From positions 10,403 through 17,883 of the forward strand of contig DDNV01000072.1 in NCBI GenBank assembly GCA_002341315.1: a stretch of 7,481 bases of DNA. The letters run 5' to 3'. The stretch is from Cellvibrionales bacterium UBA2511. Its GTDB lineage: Bacteria > Pseudomonadota > Gammaproteobacteria > Pseudomonadales > Porticoccaceae. The notes under the pieces are model-generated. The model saw only the letters and a program-made list of their open reading frames with translations, did not search any database and was not told the DNA's origin. Both the position numbers and the translations under genes were made by a program. This document shows, piece by piece, positions 1 through 7,481 of this stretch. How positions within the stretch are numbered: position 1 is the first letter of the stretch; each line of letters starts with the position of its first letter.

Positions 1-288
1 TCCTACACGGTATTTATCACGGCCTACCTGCTATTTAATTCCGGCCTTGAATACAGTCAGTGGCTCGGGCTGCACAGCCATATCGCCATGAAAATCTTTA
101 ATGTCCTGACAGTACTGTCTATCGCTGTCCACGCCTGGATCGGTTTGTGGGCGGTCCTGACCGATTACGTCACAGAGCGTCTGCTTGGTCCAAAGGCCAC
201 GGTGCTGCGTAATTTTCTTCAGCTGGGGATGATTACAGTCACTCTGGTTTATGTCATATGGGCTCTTGATATCGTATGGGGAATCTAA
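1..288 (+). CDS. sdhD: Succinate dehydrogenase membrane anchor subunit SdhD (3' part, 5' end outside window)
   Basis: This is the C-terminal 95 residues of the cytochrome b556 small anchor subunit. The reading frame is open from base 1 and stops at TAA 286-288, so the gene begins upstream; the ATG at 88 is internal and not the start. SdhD and SdhC hold the SdhAB head on the inner membrane, bind heme b and form the ubiquinone site. The visible motif [13 protein letters not shown] places the heme-ligand His at residue 44 of this fragment (130-132) and the conserved quinone-site Asp-Tyr pair at residues 55-56 (163-168), matching E. coli His71, Asp82 and Tyr83. Hydrophobic segments at about residues 1-13, 31-54 and 73-93 fit the three transmembrane helices of the family. 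E. coli SdhD is 115 residues, so about 20 residues are probably missing. sdhA starts 4 nt after the stop, which suggests translational coupling. The identification is firm. Confidence 0.95.
   Translation, partial: SYTVFITAYLLFNSGLEYSQWLGLHSHIAMKIFNVLTVLSIAVHAWIGLWAVLTDYVTERLLGPKATVLRNFLQLGMITVTLVYVIWALDIVWGI
278..282 (+). promoter_or_regulatory. Ribosome-binding site of sdhA
   Basis: GGGGA, lying inside the last codons of sdhD, is 10 nt upstream of ATG 293. It supports starting sdhA at 293 rather than at the in-frame ATG at 251. The upstream choice would overlap sdhD by 38 bases and add 14 residues not seen in SdhA homologues. Confidence 0.6.
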
Positions 289-292
289 ATCC

Positions 293-2065
293 ATGAGTAG
301 TGTAAGAACCATTTCGTTTGACGGTGTAATTGTCGGTGGTGGTGGTGCTGGTATGCGAGCCGCACTCCAACTGGCCCAGTCTGGCTATAAGACAGCGGTG
401 ATTTCCAAGGTCTTTCCGACGCGCTCACACACAGTTTCAGCGCAGGGTGGGATTACCTGTGCGATTGCCAGTGACGATCCCAGCGATGACTGGCGCTGGC
501 ATATGTATGACACGGTGAAAGGTTCCGATTATATCGGTGACCAAGAGGCCATTGAATATATGTGCTCTGTCGGGCCTGAAGCAGTATTTGAACTGGAGCA
601 CATGGGCCTTCCCTTTTCTCGTACCGAAGAGGGCCGTATTTATCAGCGGCCGTTCGGTGGACAGTCCAAAAATTTTGGTGAAGGTGGGCAGGCGGCAAGA
701 ACCTGTGCTGCTGCCGACCGTACAGGCCATGCGCTGTTACACACGCTCTACCAAAATAACATTAAAAACAATACGGTGTTCTTTAATGAGTGGTTTGCAG
801 TCGACCTCGTGAAAAATGCCGATAATGCAGTTGTAGGCGTTATTGCCATCAATATTGAAACGGGCGAAACCGTTTACGTGAAATCCAAGGCCACGGTGCT
901 CGCCACCGGCGGCGCAGGAAGGATTTATGCGTCGACCACCAATGCGCACATCAATACGGGTGACGGTGTCGGTATGGCCCTCCGGGCTGGTTTTCCAGTT
1001 CAGGATATCGAAATGTGGCAGTTTCACCCGACCGGTATTGCTGGTGCCGGCACACTGGTGACGGAGGGCTGTCGCGGTGAGGGCGGTTATCTGATCAATA
1101 AAGATGGTGAGCGTTTTATGGAACGCTATGCCCCCAATGCTAAAGACCTGGCGGGTCGAGATGTGGTTGCCCGGTCCATGGTTCTGGAGATTTTGGAAGG
1201 CCGTGGTTGTGGCGAAAAAGGCGATCACGTCTTGCTGAAGCTGGATCATCTCGGTGAAGAGATTCTTGAGAGTCGTCTGCCCGGTATCTGTGAGTTGTCT
1301 CGTACGTTTGCCCATGTGGATCCGGTCAAAGAACCTATCCCTGTAGTCCCCACCTGTCATTATATGATGGGCGGTGTTCCCACTAATGTTTCTGGTCAGG
1401 CGCTGACCCTTGATGCCGATGGTAATGATCGGGTTATTGATGGCTTGTATGCCTGCGGGGAAGTTGCCTGTGTGTCTGTTCATGGTGCAAACCGCTTAGG
1501 TGGCAACTCGTTGCTGGATCTGGTGGTGTTTGGTCGTTCATCAGGTCTGTTCATTGAGCAGGCTCTGCGTGAAGGGATTGACCTGAAGGAGGCAACTGAT
1601 GCAGATATTGACGCTGCTATGTCTGGCATAAATCGAATTAATAATTCGACTGAGGGTGAGACCACCGCAGAGTTGCGGGCTGAGCTGCAAAGTATTATGC
1701 AGAACTATTTTGGTGTGTTCCGCCGTGGCGATTACATGCAGGAGGGCATTGAGAAGCTTAAAGCCCTTCGTCCCCGGATAGAAAACGTTCGTCTCGATGA
1801 TAAAAGTAATGCTTTTAATACAGCTCGTATTGAGGCGTTGGAACTGCAGAATCTTCTAGAGGTTGCGGAGGCTACTGCTATCACCGCCGAGGTCAGAACA
1901 GAAAGCCGCGGCGCTCACGCCCGTGAGGATTTTACAGAGCGCGACGATGCAAATTGGTTGTGTCACTCTGTCTACTTTCCCGAGACTAAAGAAGTTGGTA
2001 AGCGAGGTGTGAACTTTGCACCCAAAACCATGGAAGCCTTCGCGCCTAAGGCGCGTACCTACTGA
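293..2065 (+). CDS. sdhA: Succinate dehydrogenase flavoprotein subunit SdhA
   Basis: This is the catalytic subunit of complex II, which oxidises succinate to fumarate and passes electrons through FAD to SdhB on the cytoplasmic face of the membrane. It has 590 residues; E. coli SdhA has 588. The N-terminal FAD-binding loop is GGGGAG (residues 15-20). The His that carries covalent 8-alpha-FAD is His46 in [11 protein letters not shown] (codon 428-430). The capping and active-site motifs follow: HPTG with His245, TEGCRGEGG with Thr257-Glu258, GRDVVAR with the proton-shuttle Arg289, HYMMGG with His356, and HGANRLGG with Arg401. These correspond to E. coli His242, Thr254-Glu255, Arg286, His354 and Arg399. 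The C-terminal domain keeps the family motifs [11 protein letters not shown] and NWLCHS and ends in RTY. The start at 293 fits family length and the ribosome-binding site at 278-282. All key residues are present and no frameshift is seen. Confidence 0.98.
   Translation: MSSVRTISFDGVIVGGGGAGMRAALQLAQSGYKTAVISKVFPTRSHTVSAQGGITCAIASDDPSDDWRWHMYDTVKGSDYIGDQEAIEYMCSVGPEAVFELEHMGLPFSRTEEGRIYQRPFGGQSKNFGEGGQAARTCAAADRTGHALLHTLYQNNIKNNTVFFNEWFAVDLVKNADNAVVGVIAINIETGETVYVKSKATVLATGGAGRIYASTTNAHINTGDGVGMALRAGFPVQDIEMWQFHPTGIAGAGTLVTEGCRGEGGYLINKDGERFMERYAPNAKDLAGRDVVARSMVLEILEGRGCGEKGDHVLLKLDHLGEEILESRLPGICELSRTFAHVDPVKEPIPVVPTCHYMMGGVPTNVSGQALTLDADGNDRVIDGLYACGEVACVSVHGANRLGGNSLLDLVVFGRSSGLFIEQALREGIDLKEATDADIDAAMSGINRINNSTEGETTAELRAELQSIMQNYFGVFRRGDYMQEGIEKLKALRPRIENVRLDDKSNAFNTARIEALELQNLLEVAEATAITAEVRTESRGAHAREDFTERDDANWLCHSVYFPETKEVGKRGVNFAPKTMEAFAPKARTY
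2041..2055 (+). repeat. GC-rich perfect palindrome at the 3' end of sdhA
   Basis: CGCGCCTAAGGCGCG is a perfect inverted repeat: 7-base arms around a central A. As RNA it would form a six-pair all-GC stem with a UAA loop. It encodes part of the SdhA C-terminus (A-P-K-A-R), ends 8 nt before the sdhA stop codon and 11 nt before the sdhB ribosome-binding sequence at 2066-2071. The structure is certain as sequence; any role in processing or translation is inference. Confidence 0.5.
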
Positions 2066-2079
2066 TAAGGGTTTGAACC

Positions 2080-2784
2080 ATGTTGAAAGTTAGTATTTAT
2101 CGCTACAATCCTGAGACGGACGAAGCTCCATACATGCAGGACTATGAAGTGGATACTGCCGGCAAGGATGTGATGGTGCTAGATGTTTTAGAGCAGCTCA
2201 AAGCGCAGGATTCAACGTTGTCTTATCGCCGTTCCTGCCGTGAGGGTGTCTGCGGTTCAGACGGCGTAAATATCAATGGTAAGAATGGTTTGGCTTGTAT
2301 TACGCCGCTCTCGGCAGCAGTGAAAAACGACAAGTTGGTACTTCGCCCGCTGCCTGGCTTGCCGGTTATTCGGGATCTGGTAATCGATATGGGCCAGTTT
2401 TATGCCCAGTATGAAAAGATTCAACCGTATCTGGTAAACAACCAGCCGGCGCCCGCAATTGAACGCCTGCAGTCTCCGGAAGATCGAGCCAAGCTGGATG
2501 GTCTCTATGAATGTATCCTGTGTGCATGCTGCTCTACCAGTTGTCCCTCTTTCTGGTGGAATCCGGACAAGTTTATCGGTCCTGCGGGCTTGCTCCAGGC
2601 CTATCGTTTTCTGGTGGATAGCCGTGACACGGATACTGAGCAACGGCTTGCCAATCTGGACGATCCGTTTAGTGTTTTCCGCTGTCACGGAATTCAAAAC
2701 TGTGTGGCGGTTTGTCCCAAGGGATTGAATCCAACTAAAGCAATTGGTCATATCAGAAATATGCTACTGAGAAGTGCTACTTAA
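2080..2784 (+). CDS. sdhB: Succinate dehydrogenase iron-sulfur subunit SdhB
   Basis: This electron-transfer subunit of complex II links the FAD of SdhA to the quinone site. It has 234 residues; E. coli SdhB has 238. The N-terminal ferredoxin-like domain holds the [2Fe-2S] ligands Cys53, Cys58, Asp61 and Cys73 (CREGVCGSDG, then LACITP). Asp in the third position is the known E. coli-type variant. The C-terminal domain has CILCACCSTSC (Cys145, 148, 151, 155) and CHGIQNCVAVCPKG (Cys202, 208, 212). By homology Cys145/148/151/212 bind [4Fe-4S] and Cys155/202/208 bind [3Fe-4S]. Trp160 and His203 match the E. coli quinone-site residues Trp164 and His207. The ATG at 2080 lies 14 nt after the sdhA stop, with TAAGGG at 2066-2071 as ribosome-binding sequence. 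The gene is complete, with all cluster ligands present. Confidence 0.98.
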   Translation: MLKVSIYRYNPETDEAPYMQDYEVDTAGKDVMVLDVLEQLKAQDSTLSYRRSCREGVCGSDGVNINGKNGLACITPLSAAVKNDKLVLRPLPGLPVIRDLVIDMGQFYAQYEKIQPYLVNNQPAPAIERLQSPEDRAKLDGLYECILCACCSTSCPSFWWNPDKFIGPAGLLQAYRFLVDSRDTDTEQRLANLDDPFSVFRCHGIQNCVAVCPKGLNPTKAIGHIRNMLLRSAT

Positions 2785-2800
2785 AGTACATTACAGTACA
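2778..2800 (+). repeat. Short palindrome and AGTACA direct repeat just after sdhB
   Basis: TACTTAAAGTA (2778-2788) is a perfect 11-base palindrome spanning the sdhB stop codon. It runs into two copies of AGTACA (2785-2790 and 2795-2800) spaced exactly 10 bases apart, about one helical turn. The sequence TACAAT at 2797-2802 resembles a sigma-70 -10 element, but no acceptable -35 hexamer lies 16-18 bases upstream. This could be a protein-binding site or a weak internal promoter for sucA; it could equally be chance. The repeats are seen directly and the function is unknown. Confidence 0.3.
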
Positions 2801-2805
2801 ATCTG

Positions 2806-2833
2806 CCAAGGCTTCCCTAGGTGGGAGCCTTGG
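2806..2833 (+). terminator. Stem-loop between sdhB and sucA: weak intrinsic terminator, attenuator or mRNA-processing hairpin
   Basis: The left arm CCAAGGCTTCCC (2806-2817) pairs with GGGAGCCTTGG (2823-2833) in 11 base pairs with one bulged T (2814) and a five-base loop TAGGT. It is followed by TGATTTTG, which holds only four consecutive T, so any intrinsic termination should be partial. It sits in the largest gap of the operon, exactly between the complex II genes and the 2-oxoglutarate dehydrogenase genes. A partial terminator or a hairpin that stabilises the sdh 3' end would let the two blocks be expressed at different levels. The structure is well supported; the function is inferred. Confidence 0.5.
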
Positions 2834-2857
2834 TGATTTTGTGATCTGACTGACTAC

Positions 2858-2861
2858 AGGA
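2858..2861 (+). promoter_or_regulatory. Ribosome-binding site of sucA
   Basis: AGGA lies 9 nt upstream of ATG 2871. Its position favours that start over the in-frame ATG at 2886, which would be 24 nt away and would remove the first five residues (MPESI) that resemble the start of Pseudomonas SucA. Confidence 0.6.
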
Positions 2862-2870
2862 AACATTTCG

Positions 2871-5702
2871 ATGCCTGAAAGCATCATGCAGCAATTTTTG
2901 CGCACTTCTCATCTTTCCGGTGGGAATGCTGCATATATCGAAGGTTTGTACGAAACCTATCTACACGACCCGAATGCAGTGCCTGACGAGTGGCGCTCTT
3001 TCTTCAGCTCACTTCCCGGTGTTAATGGACATAATGGGCTTGATGTATCCCATGCGACTATTCAGGAGCACTTTGAGTTGCTCGGTCGTCGCAGGGCAAG
3101 GCCTGTTCCCGCACCTGGTTCCGGTGGCGTCAATATAGAACATGAGCGGAAGCAGGTTAAAGTACTCCATCTCATTAGTTCCTACCGCAACCGCGGCCAT
3201 CAGCAAGCAAGCCTTGATCCTTTGGGAATAATGAAGCGGGAGACGGTCCCGGATCTGCAACTTTCTTACCATGGTTTGACGGAAGCCGATCTTGATACGA
3301 CTTTTCAATGTGGCACATTGTTCATCGGTAAACAGGAAGCCACACTGAAGGAAATTATCTCTGCTTTGGAGGAGACTTACTGTCGCCACGTTGGTGTTGA
3401 GCTGATGCACATCACTGATTTGGCCGAAAAGCAGTGGTTTCAGCAACGTCTCGAGAGTGTGCGTTCGAAACCCGTTTATGATACTGAAACACGCAAGCAC
3501 GTATTGCAGCGACTGACAGCCGCGGAAGGACTGGAGCGGCATCTGGATTCCAAGTATCCCGGCACCAAGCGATTTGGTCTGGAGGGCGCAGAATCACTGA
3601 TTCCCATGCTCGATGGTCTGATTGAAAGAGTCGGGGAATACGGAGCCAAAGAAATTGTCCTGGCCATGGCTCATCGCGGACGACTTAATGTTCTGGTGAA
3701 CGTGCTGGGCAAAAGCCCGGCTGACCTGTTTGCTGAATTTGAGGGTAAACGGCATGTTGATACCTCGGGGGACGTGAAGTACCACCAGGGGTTTTCTTCG
3801 AATGTCATGACGCCAGGTGGCGAAGTGCATCTGGCGCTAGCGTTCAACCCCTCCCACTTGGAAATCGCCTCTCCGGTAGTTGTGGGCTCGGCCAGAGCAC
3901 GTCAGGACCGTAGGCAAGATCCAGAGGGCGATCAGGTAGTCCCTGTCATTGTCCACGGCGATGCCTCTTTTGCCGGCCAGGGTGTGGTGATGGAAACGTT
4001 CCAAATGTCTCAGACCCGCGCCTACAAAACGGGTGGCAGTATTCACCTCGTAATCAATAATCAGGTAGGTTTTACCACTAGCAGGAAGGAAGATGCCCGT
4101 TCGACAGAATACTGTACCGATGTGGCAAAAATGGTTCAGGCTCCGATCATTCATGTTAATGCAGATGATCCGGATGCGGTAATGTTCGCTACCTCACTGG
4201 CTGCAGATTACCGTTATCAGTTCAAGAGGGATATTGTTATTGACCTGTTCTGCTACCGTCGCAGAGGCCATAACGAAACCGATGAGCCATCTTCTACCCA
4301 GCCCCTGATGTACAAGGTTATCAAGAAGCACAAAACCACCAGGGCTCTTTATGCTGACAGGCTTGCAAGTGAGGGTGTGCTCAATGAGTCAGCAGCGGAT
4401 AGCCTGCTTGCAGATTATCGGAACATCCTCGACAAGGGACATAATGTCGTGAACAAGCTGGTCTCAGAGCCAGATGATGCACTGTTTGTCGACTGGTCTC
4501 CCTATTTGGGGCACGAATGGGTAACGCCAGCGGATACCTCTTATCCATTGGCTAAGCTGAAAGATCTGGCAACCAGAATGTGTCGGGTGCCAGAAGGTAT
4601 TGTGTTGCAGCGCCAGGTGGAAAAAATTTATGACGACCGGCTGAAGATGTCGGCCGGGGCTCTGGAGCTGAACTGGGGCATGGCGGAACTTCTGGCTTAT
4701 GCCACGCTGTTGGAGCAGGGTTACCCTATTCGGATGACCGGCCAGGATATTGGCCGCGGTACTTTCTCTCACCGTCACGCAGTACTTTATAATCAGAAAG
4801 ATGCCGAAACCTACACGCCGCTCAAGCATCTTTCAGAAAATCAGCCCGAGTTCGATATCTATGATTCATTTCTGTCAGAAGAGGCCGTCCTGGCATTTGA
4901 GTACGGCTATTCTACAACGGCACCCTCTGGTCTGGTGATATGGGAAGCCCAGTTTGGGGATTTCGCGAACGGTGCCCAAGTTGTCATCGACCAGTTCATC
5001 ACCAGTGGTGAACACAAGTGGGGACGTTTGTGTGGCCTCACCATGTTGTTGCCACACGGTTATGAAGGACAGGGTCCTGAACACTCATCCGCCAGGCTCG
5101 AGCGTTTTTTGCAGCTTTGTGCTGAGCACAATATTCAGGTTTGCATTCCGACAACCCCTGCTCAGGTCTACCATATGCTTCGACGTCAGGCGATCAGACC
5201 AATGCGTCGGCCACTGGTAGTCATGAGTCCAAAATGGATATTGCGGCACAAGCTTGCAACTTCCTCTCTGGAAGATCTTGCCGATGGACATTTTATGCCA
5301 GTAATTCCTGAGCGAGAGGTGGCGCCGAAGAAGGCGCGCCGTCTGATATTGTGTTCAGGAAAAGTTTATTATCATCTGCTAGAGGAGCGGATGGAGCGCA
5401 AAATTGACGATATTGCCATGGTGCGTATCGAGCAGCTCTACCCGTTTCCCGATGAAGACTTGTTAAATGTACTCAGTGAGTACACCTGTTTAGAGGAGGT
5501 GATCTGGTGTCAGGAAGAGCCCATCAATCAGGGTGCCTGGTACAGCAGTCAACATCATATGCGCAGTGTGCTCGATCGTTATAACGGGGATTTAACCCTT
5601 CGTTATGTCGGTCGTCCTGCCTCAGCAGCGCCGGCTGCGGGTTACATGTCGGCACACCTTGAGGAACAGGCGAAATTTGTTAATGAAGCGTTAAGCTTTT
5701 AA
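2871..5702 (+). CDS. sucA: 2-oxoglutarate dehydrogenase E1 component SucA
   Basis: This is the thiamine-diphosphate-dependent decarboxylase of the 2-oxoglutarate dehydrogenase complex. It decarboxylates 2-oxoglutarate and transfers the succinyl group to the lipoyl arm of SucB. It has 943 residues; E. coli SucA has 933. The N-terminus (SHLSGGNAAYIEGLYETYL, about residues 13-31) is the segment typical of proteobacterial E1o. The thiamine-diphosphate fold follows: MAHRGRLNVL with His268, VKYHQGFSS with His305, and the cofactor motif from HGDAS (Gly363-Asp364) to INNQVG (Asn397). The transketolase-like pyrimidine domain carries GRGTFSHRHAV (about 628-638), WEAQFGDFANGAQ and LLPHGYEGQGPEHSS with His729. 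His268, His305 and His729 correspond to the E. coli active-site histidines 260, 298 and 729. The C-terminal domain keeps CSGKVYY and EQLYPFP. The homodimer acts in the cytoplasm. sucB starts 38 nt downstream. The gene looks intact throughout. Confidence 0.98.
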   Translation: MPESIMQQFLRTSHLSGGNAAYIEGLYETYLHDPNAVPDEWRSFFSSLPGVNGHNGLDVSHATIQEHFELLGRRRARPVPAPGSGGVNIEHERKQVKVLHLISSYRNRGHQQASLDPLGIMKRETVPDLQLSYHGLTEADLDTTFQCGTLFIGKQEATLKEIISALEETYCRHVGVELMHITDLAEKQWFQQRLESVRSKPVYDTETRKHVLQRLTAAEGLERHLDSKYPGTKRFGLEGAESLIPMLDGLIERVGEYGAKEIVLAMAHRGRLNVLVNVLGKSPADLFAEFEGKRHVDTSGDVKYHQGFSSNVMTPGGEVHLALAFNPSHLEIASPVVVGSARARQDRRQDPEGDQVVPVIVHGDASFAGQGVVMETFQMSQTRAYKTGGSIHLVINNQVGFTTSRKEDARSTEYCTDVAKMVQAPIIHVNADDPDAVMFATSLAADYRYQFKRDIVIDLFCYRRRGHNETDEPSSTQPLMYKVIKKHKTTRALYADRLASEGVLNESAADSLLADYRNILDKGHNVVNKLVSEPDDALFVDWSPYLGHEWVTPADTSYPLAKLKDLATRMCRVPEGIVLQRQVEKIYDDRLKMSAGALELNWGMAELLAYATLLEQGYPIRMTGQDIGRGTFSHRHAVLYNQKDAETYTPLKHLSENQPEFDIYDSFLSEEAVLAFEYGYSTTAPSGLVIWEAQFGDFANGAQVVIDQFITSGEHKWGRLCGLTMLLPHGYEGQGPEHSSARLERFLQLCAEHNIQVCIPTTPAQVYHMLRRQAIRPMRRPLVVMSPKWILRHKLATSSLEDLADGHFMPVIPEREVAPKKARRLILCSGKVYYHLLEERMERKIDDIAMVRIEQLYPFPDEDLLNVLSEYTCLEEVIWCQEEPINQGAWYSSQHHMRSVLDRYNGDLTLRYVGRPASAAPAAGYMSAHLEEQAKFVNEALSF

Positions 5703-5715
5703 CCGCCAAAAACCA

Positions 5716-5729
5716 TCCTTGACCAAGGA
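5716..5729 (+). promoter_or_regulatory. Small hairpin enclosing the sucB ribosome-binding site
   Basis: TCCTT (5716-5720) is perfectly complementary to AAGGA (5725-5729), the likely Shine-Dalgarno of sucB, which lies 11 nt before ATG 5741. The four-base loop is GACC. The stem has five pairs, two of them GC, so it is weak. It begins 14 nt after the sucA stop codon, close enough that a ribosome terminating on sucA could open it. That would tie sucB translation to sucA translation. The complementarity is seen directly; the control is inference. Confidence 0.4.
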
Positions 5730-5740
5730 AATGATAAAAA

Positions 5741-6976
5741 ATGAGCATTGAAATTAAGGCACCTACTTTCCCTGAATCTGTTCAGGAGGGGAATATTGCT
5801 ACATGGCATAAAAAGCCGGGGGATTCCGTTACCCGTGATGAGTTGTTGGTCGATATCGAAACGGACAAAGTGGTTCTCGAAGTGGTTGCTCCCGCAGACG
5901 GAACACTGGAAGAAGTCTTGAAGGGCGAGGGAGATGTTGTTCAGAGCAACGAGGTCATTGCCCGTGTCACTGCCGGGGACAGCTCGGCGAAACCAGCAGC
6001 GGAAAAGGAGTCTGAGCCAGAAGCGAAGGCAGAGTCAGGAGCAAAGCCTGATGATAGTAGTAAAGAATCGAGTGACGAAAAAATTGCCAGCCCAGCAGCC
6101 AGGAAGCTAGCTGAAGAAAAGGGTGTGGATTTGCAAAAAGTCAACGGAAGCGGGAAAGATGGCAGAATAACCAAAGAGGATATTGTCGCCATTCAACCAG
6201 CTTCTCCTGAGCAGCCAGCGGCTGCCAGTGCGCCAGCACCTGCTGCCAGCCTGCCCCCTCTGCCAGAGGGGGATCGGGTCGAGAAACGCGTACCGATGAC
6301 ACGTATGCGTTCACGTATTGCCGAGCGTCTGGTTCAGGTGACTCAAACGACTGCAATGTTGACGACCTTCAATGAAGTCGATATGCACCGAATCATGAAT
6401 TTGCGTACAGAATTCAAGGATTCATTTTCGAAGATTCATAATGGTACCCGGCTCGGATTTATGGGCTTTTTTGTCCGTGCGGCGACTGAAGCCCTGAAGC
6501 GTTTCCCTGCCGTAAATGCCTCTATTGATGGCACCGATGTTGTTTATCACGGTTATCAGGATGTAGGTGTGGCAGTTTCCACCGATAAGGGCCTGGTTGT
6601 GCCAGTACTGCGTAATGCCGACACAATGAGCATTGCTGATGTTGAGAGCACAATTGCCGAGTTTGGTGGGAAAGCTCGTGATGGCAAGCTGTCGATTGAA
6701 GAAATGACGGGTGGCACGTTCACGATTACGAATGGAGGTGTTTTTGGTTCGCTGTTGTCAACCCCAATCCTGAACCCTCCGCAAACGGCAATATTGGGTA
6801 TGCACAAGATTCAGGAGCGCCCAGTGGCTGAAAACGGTCAGGTGGTCATTCGCCCAATGATGTATCTTGCGTTGTCTTATGATCACCGTTTGGTCGATGG
6901 CAAGGAAGCGGTGCAGTTTCTTGTGGCGATAAAGGAAATGATCGAAAATCCAGCTAAGATACTGCTCGAAATATAG
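5741..6976 (+). CDS. sucB: Dihydrolipoyllysine-residue succinyltransferase (E2) SucB
   Basis: This is the core of the 2-oxoglutarate dehydrogenase complex. Its lipoyl arm takes the succinyl group from SucA and transfers it to CoA. It has 411 residues; E. coli SucB has 405. Domains in order: one lipoyl domain (about 2-78) with the lipoylated Lys43 in [10 protein letters not shown]; a charged Ala/Glu/Ser/Lys linker (about 80-113); the peripheral subunit-binding domain (about 115-150, [14 protein letters not shown]...GRITKEDI), which docks E1 and E3; an Ala/Pro linker (about 153-175); and the catalytic acyltransferase domain (about 180-411). The catalytic motif is DHRLVDG with His382 and Asp386. 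A single lipoyl domain, the motif [10 protein letters not shown] and the family length indicate a succinyltransferase rather than the acetyltransferase AceF, and the neighbours agree. The ribosome-binding site AAGGA is at 5725-5729. The ATG at 5731 is in another frame and is not the start. Confidence 0.98.
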   Translation: MSIEIKAPTFPESVQEGNIATWHKKPGDSVTRDELLVDIETDKVVLEVVAPADGTLEEVLKGEGDVVQSNEVIARVTAGDSSAKPAAEKESEPEAKAESGAKPDDSSKESSDEKIASPAARKLAEEKGVDLQKVNGSGKDGRITKEDIVAIQPASPEQPAAASAPAPAASLPPLPEGDRVEKRVPMTRMRSRIAERLVQVTQTTAMLTTFNEVDMHRIMNLRTEFKDSFSKIHNGTRLGFMGFFVRAATEALKRFPAVNASIDGTDVVYHGYQDVGVAVSTDKGLVVPVLRNADTMSIADVESTIAEFGGKARDGKLSIEEMTGGTFTITNGGVFGSLLSTPILNPPQTAILGMHKIQERPVAENGQVVIRPMMYLALSYDHRLVDGKEAVQFLVAIKEMIENPAKILLEI

Positions 6977-6986
6977 CTCTTAGCTA
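6974..6986 (+). repeat. Small inverted repeat over the sucB stop codon
   Basis: TAGCT (6974-6978) and AGCTA (6982-6986) are complementary around a three-base loop CTT. The first arm begins with the TAG stop of sucB. The stem has five pairs, two of them GC, and no T-tract follows, so it is not an intrinsic terminator. It may be chance in this AT-rich 32-nt gap. Confidence 0.3.
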
Positions 6987-6987
6987 A

Positions 6988-7481
<494 letters not shown>

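Noticed and set aside
251..292. In-frame upstream ATG that would extend SdhA by 14 residues
   Set aside because: It overlaps the end of sdhD, the added residues are out-of-frame sdhD sequence, and ATG 293 has a suitable ribosome-binding site and gives the usual family length.
333..350. Run of GGT triplets near the start of sdhA
   Set aside because: It encodes the glycine-rich FAD-binding loop GGGGAG and is explained by protein function, not by a repeat element.
737..1483. 248-codon open frame on the - strand opposite sdhA
   Set aside because: It lies wholly within the conserved sdhA coding region, shows no recognisable motif, and is what codon bias in the real gene can produce on the opposite strand.
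2259..2264. Asp61 instead of Cys among the SdhB [2Fe-2S] ligands looked like a lost ligand
   Set aside because: Asp at this position is the established E. coli-type arrangement, so the cluster site is normal.
2257..2751. 164-codon open frame on the - strand opposite sdhB
   Set aside because: It is an antisense shadow of a fully conserved sdhB with no recognisable protein features.
2840..2860. Possible CRP-like half-site TGTGATCT and tandem TGAC before sucA
   Set aside because: Only the left half matches; there is no TCACA-like right half at the required spacing, and short tandems of this size are common by chance.
3009..3542. 177-codon open frame on the - strand opposite sucA
   Set aside because: It is an antisense shadow inside sucA, with no family motif and no independent gene context.

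Overview
This window is one uninterrupted stretch of TCA-cycle genes, all on the + strand: the end of sdhD (succinate dehydrogenase membrane anchor), sdhA, sdhB, sucA (2-oxoglutarate dehydrogenase E1), sucB (E2) and the first third of lpd (E3, dihydrolipoamide dehydrogenase). Both edges cut through genes. The gaps are short (4, 14, 86, 38 and 32 nt), so no stretch over 300 bases lacks a gene, and the layout reads as a single co-transcribed operon.

The organism is most likely a gammaproteobacterium. SdhB carries the Cys-Cys-Asp-Cys [2Fe-2S] ligand pattern known from E. coli, and the SdhD heme and quinone motif (HAWIG...LTDY) is the same. The order sdhCDAB-sucAB-lpd, with a dedicated lpd directly behind sucB, is the Pseudomonas arrangement; in enteric bacteria lpd sits with aceEF. 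From memory, the N-termini of SucA and SdhB and the Lpd active-site region also look closer to Pseudomonas and its relatives than to Enterobacterales. Base composition is moderate, roughly half GC by eye, which would fit a Cellvibrionales-, Oceanospirillales- or Alteromonadales-like lineage better than a high-GC Pseudomonas. The genus cannot be named from this window.

Layout: 1-288 sdhD 3' part; 293-2065 sdhA; 2080-2784 sdhB; 2785-2870 the longest gap, holding an 11-bp stem-loop and a short direct repeat; 2871-5702 sucA; 5703-5740 gap with a small hairpin that covers the sucB ribosome-binding site; 5741-6976 sucB; 6977-7008 gap; 7009-7481 lpd 5' part.

Together the genes encode two consecutive parts of the oxidative TCA cycle. 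SucA-SucB-Lpd converts 2-oxoglutarate to succinyl-CoA with NADH production. SdhABCD oxidises succinate to fumarate and passes electrons to the quinone pool. The intervening enzyme, succinyl-CoA synthetase (sucCD), would be expected just downstream of lpd. The coding genes look intact and ordinary. I see no mobile element, CRISPR array, RNA gene, toxin-antitoxin or defence gene, and no undescribed system. The only points worth a second look are small RNA-structure candidates at the gene junctions.
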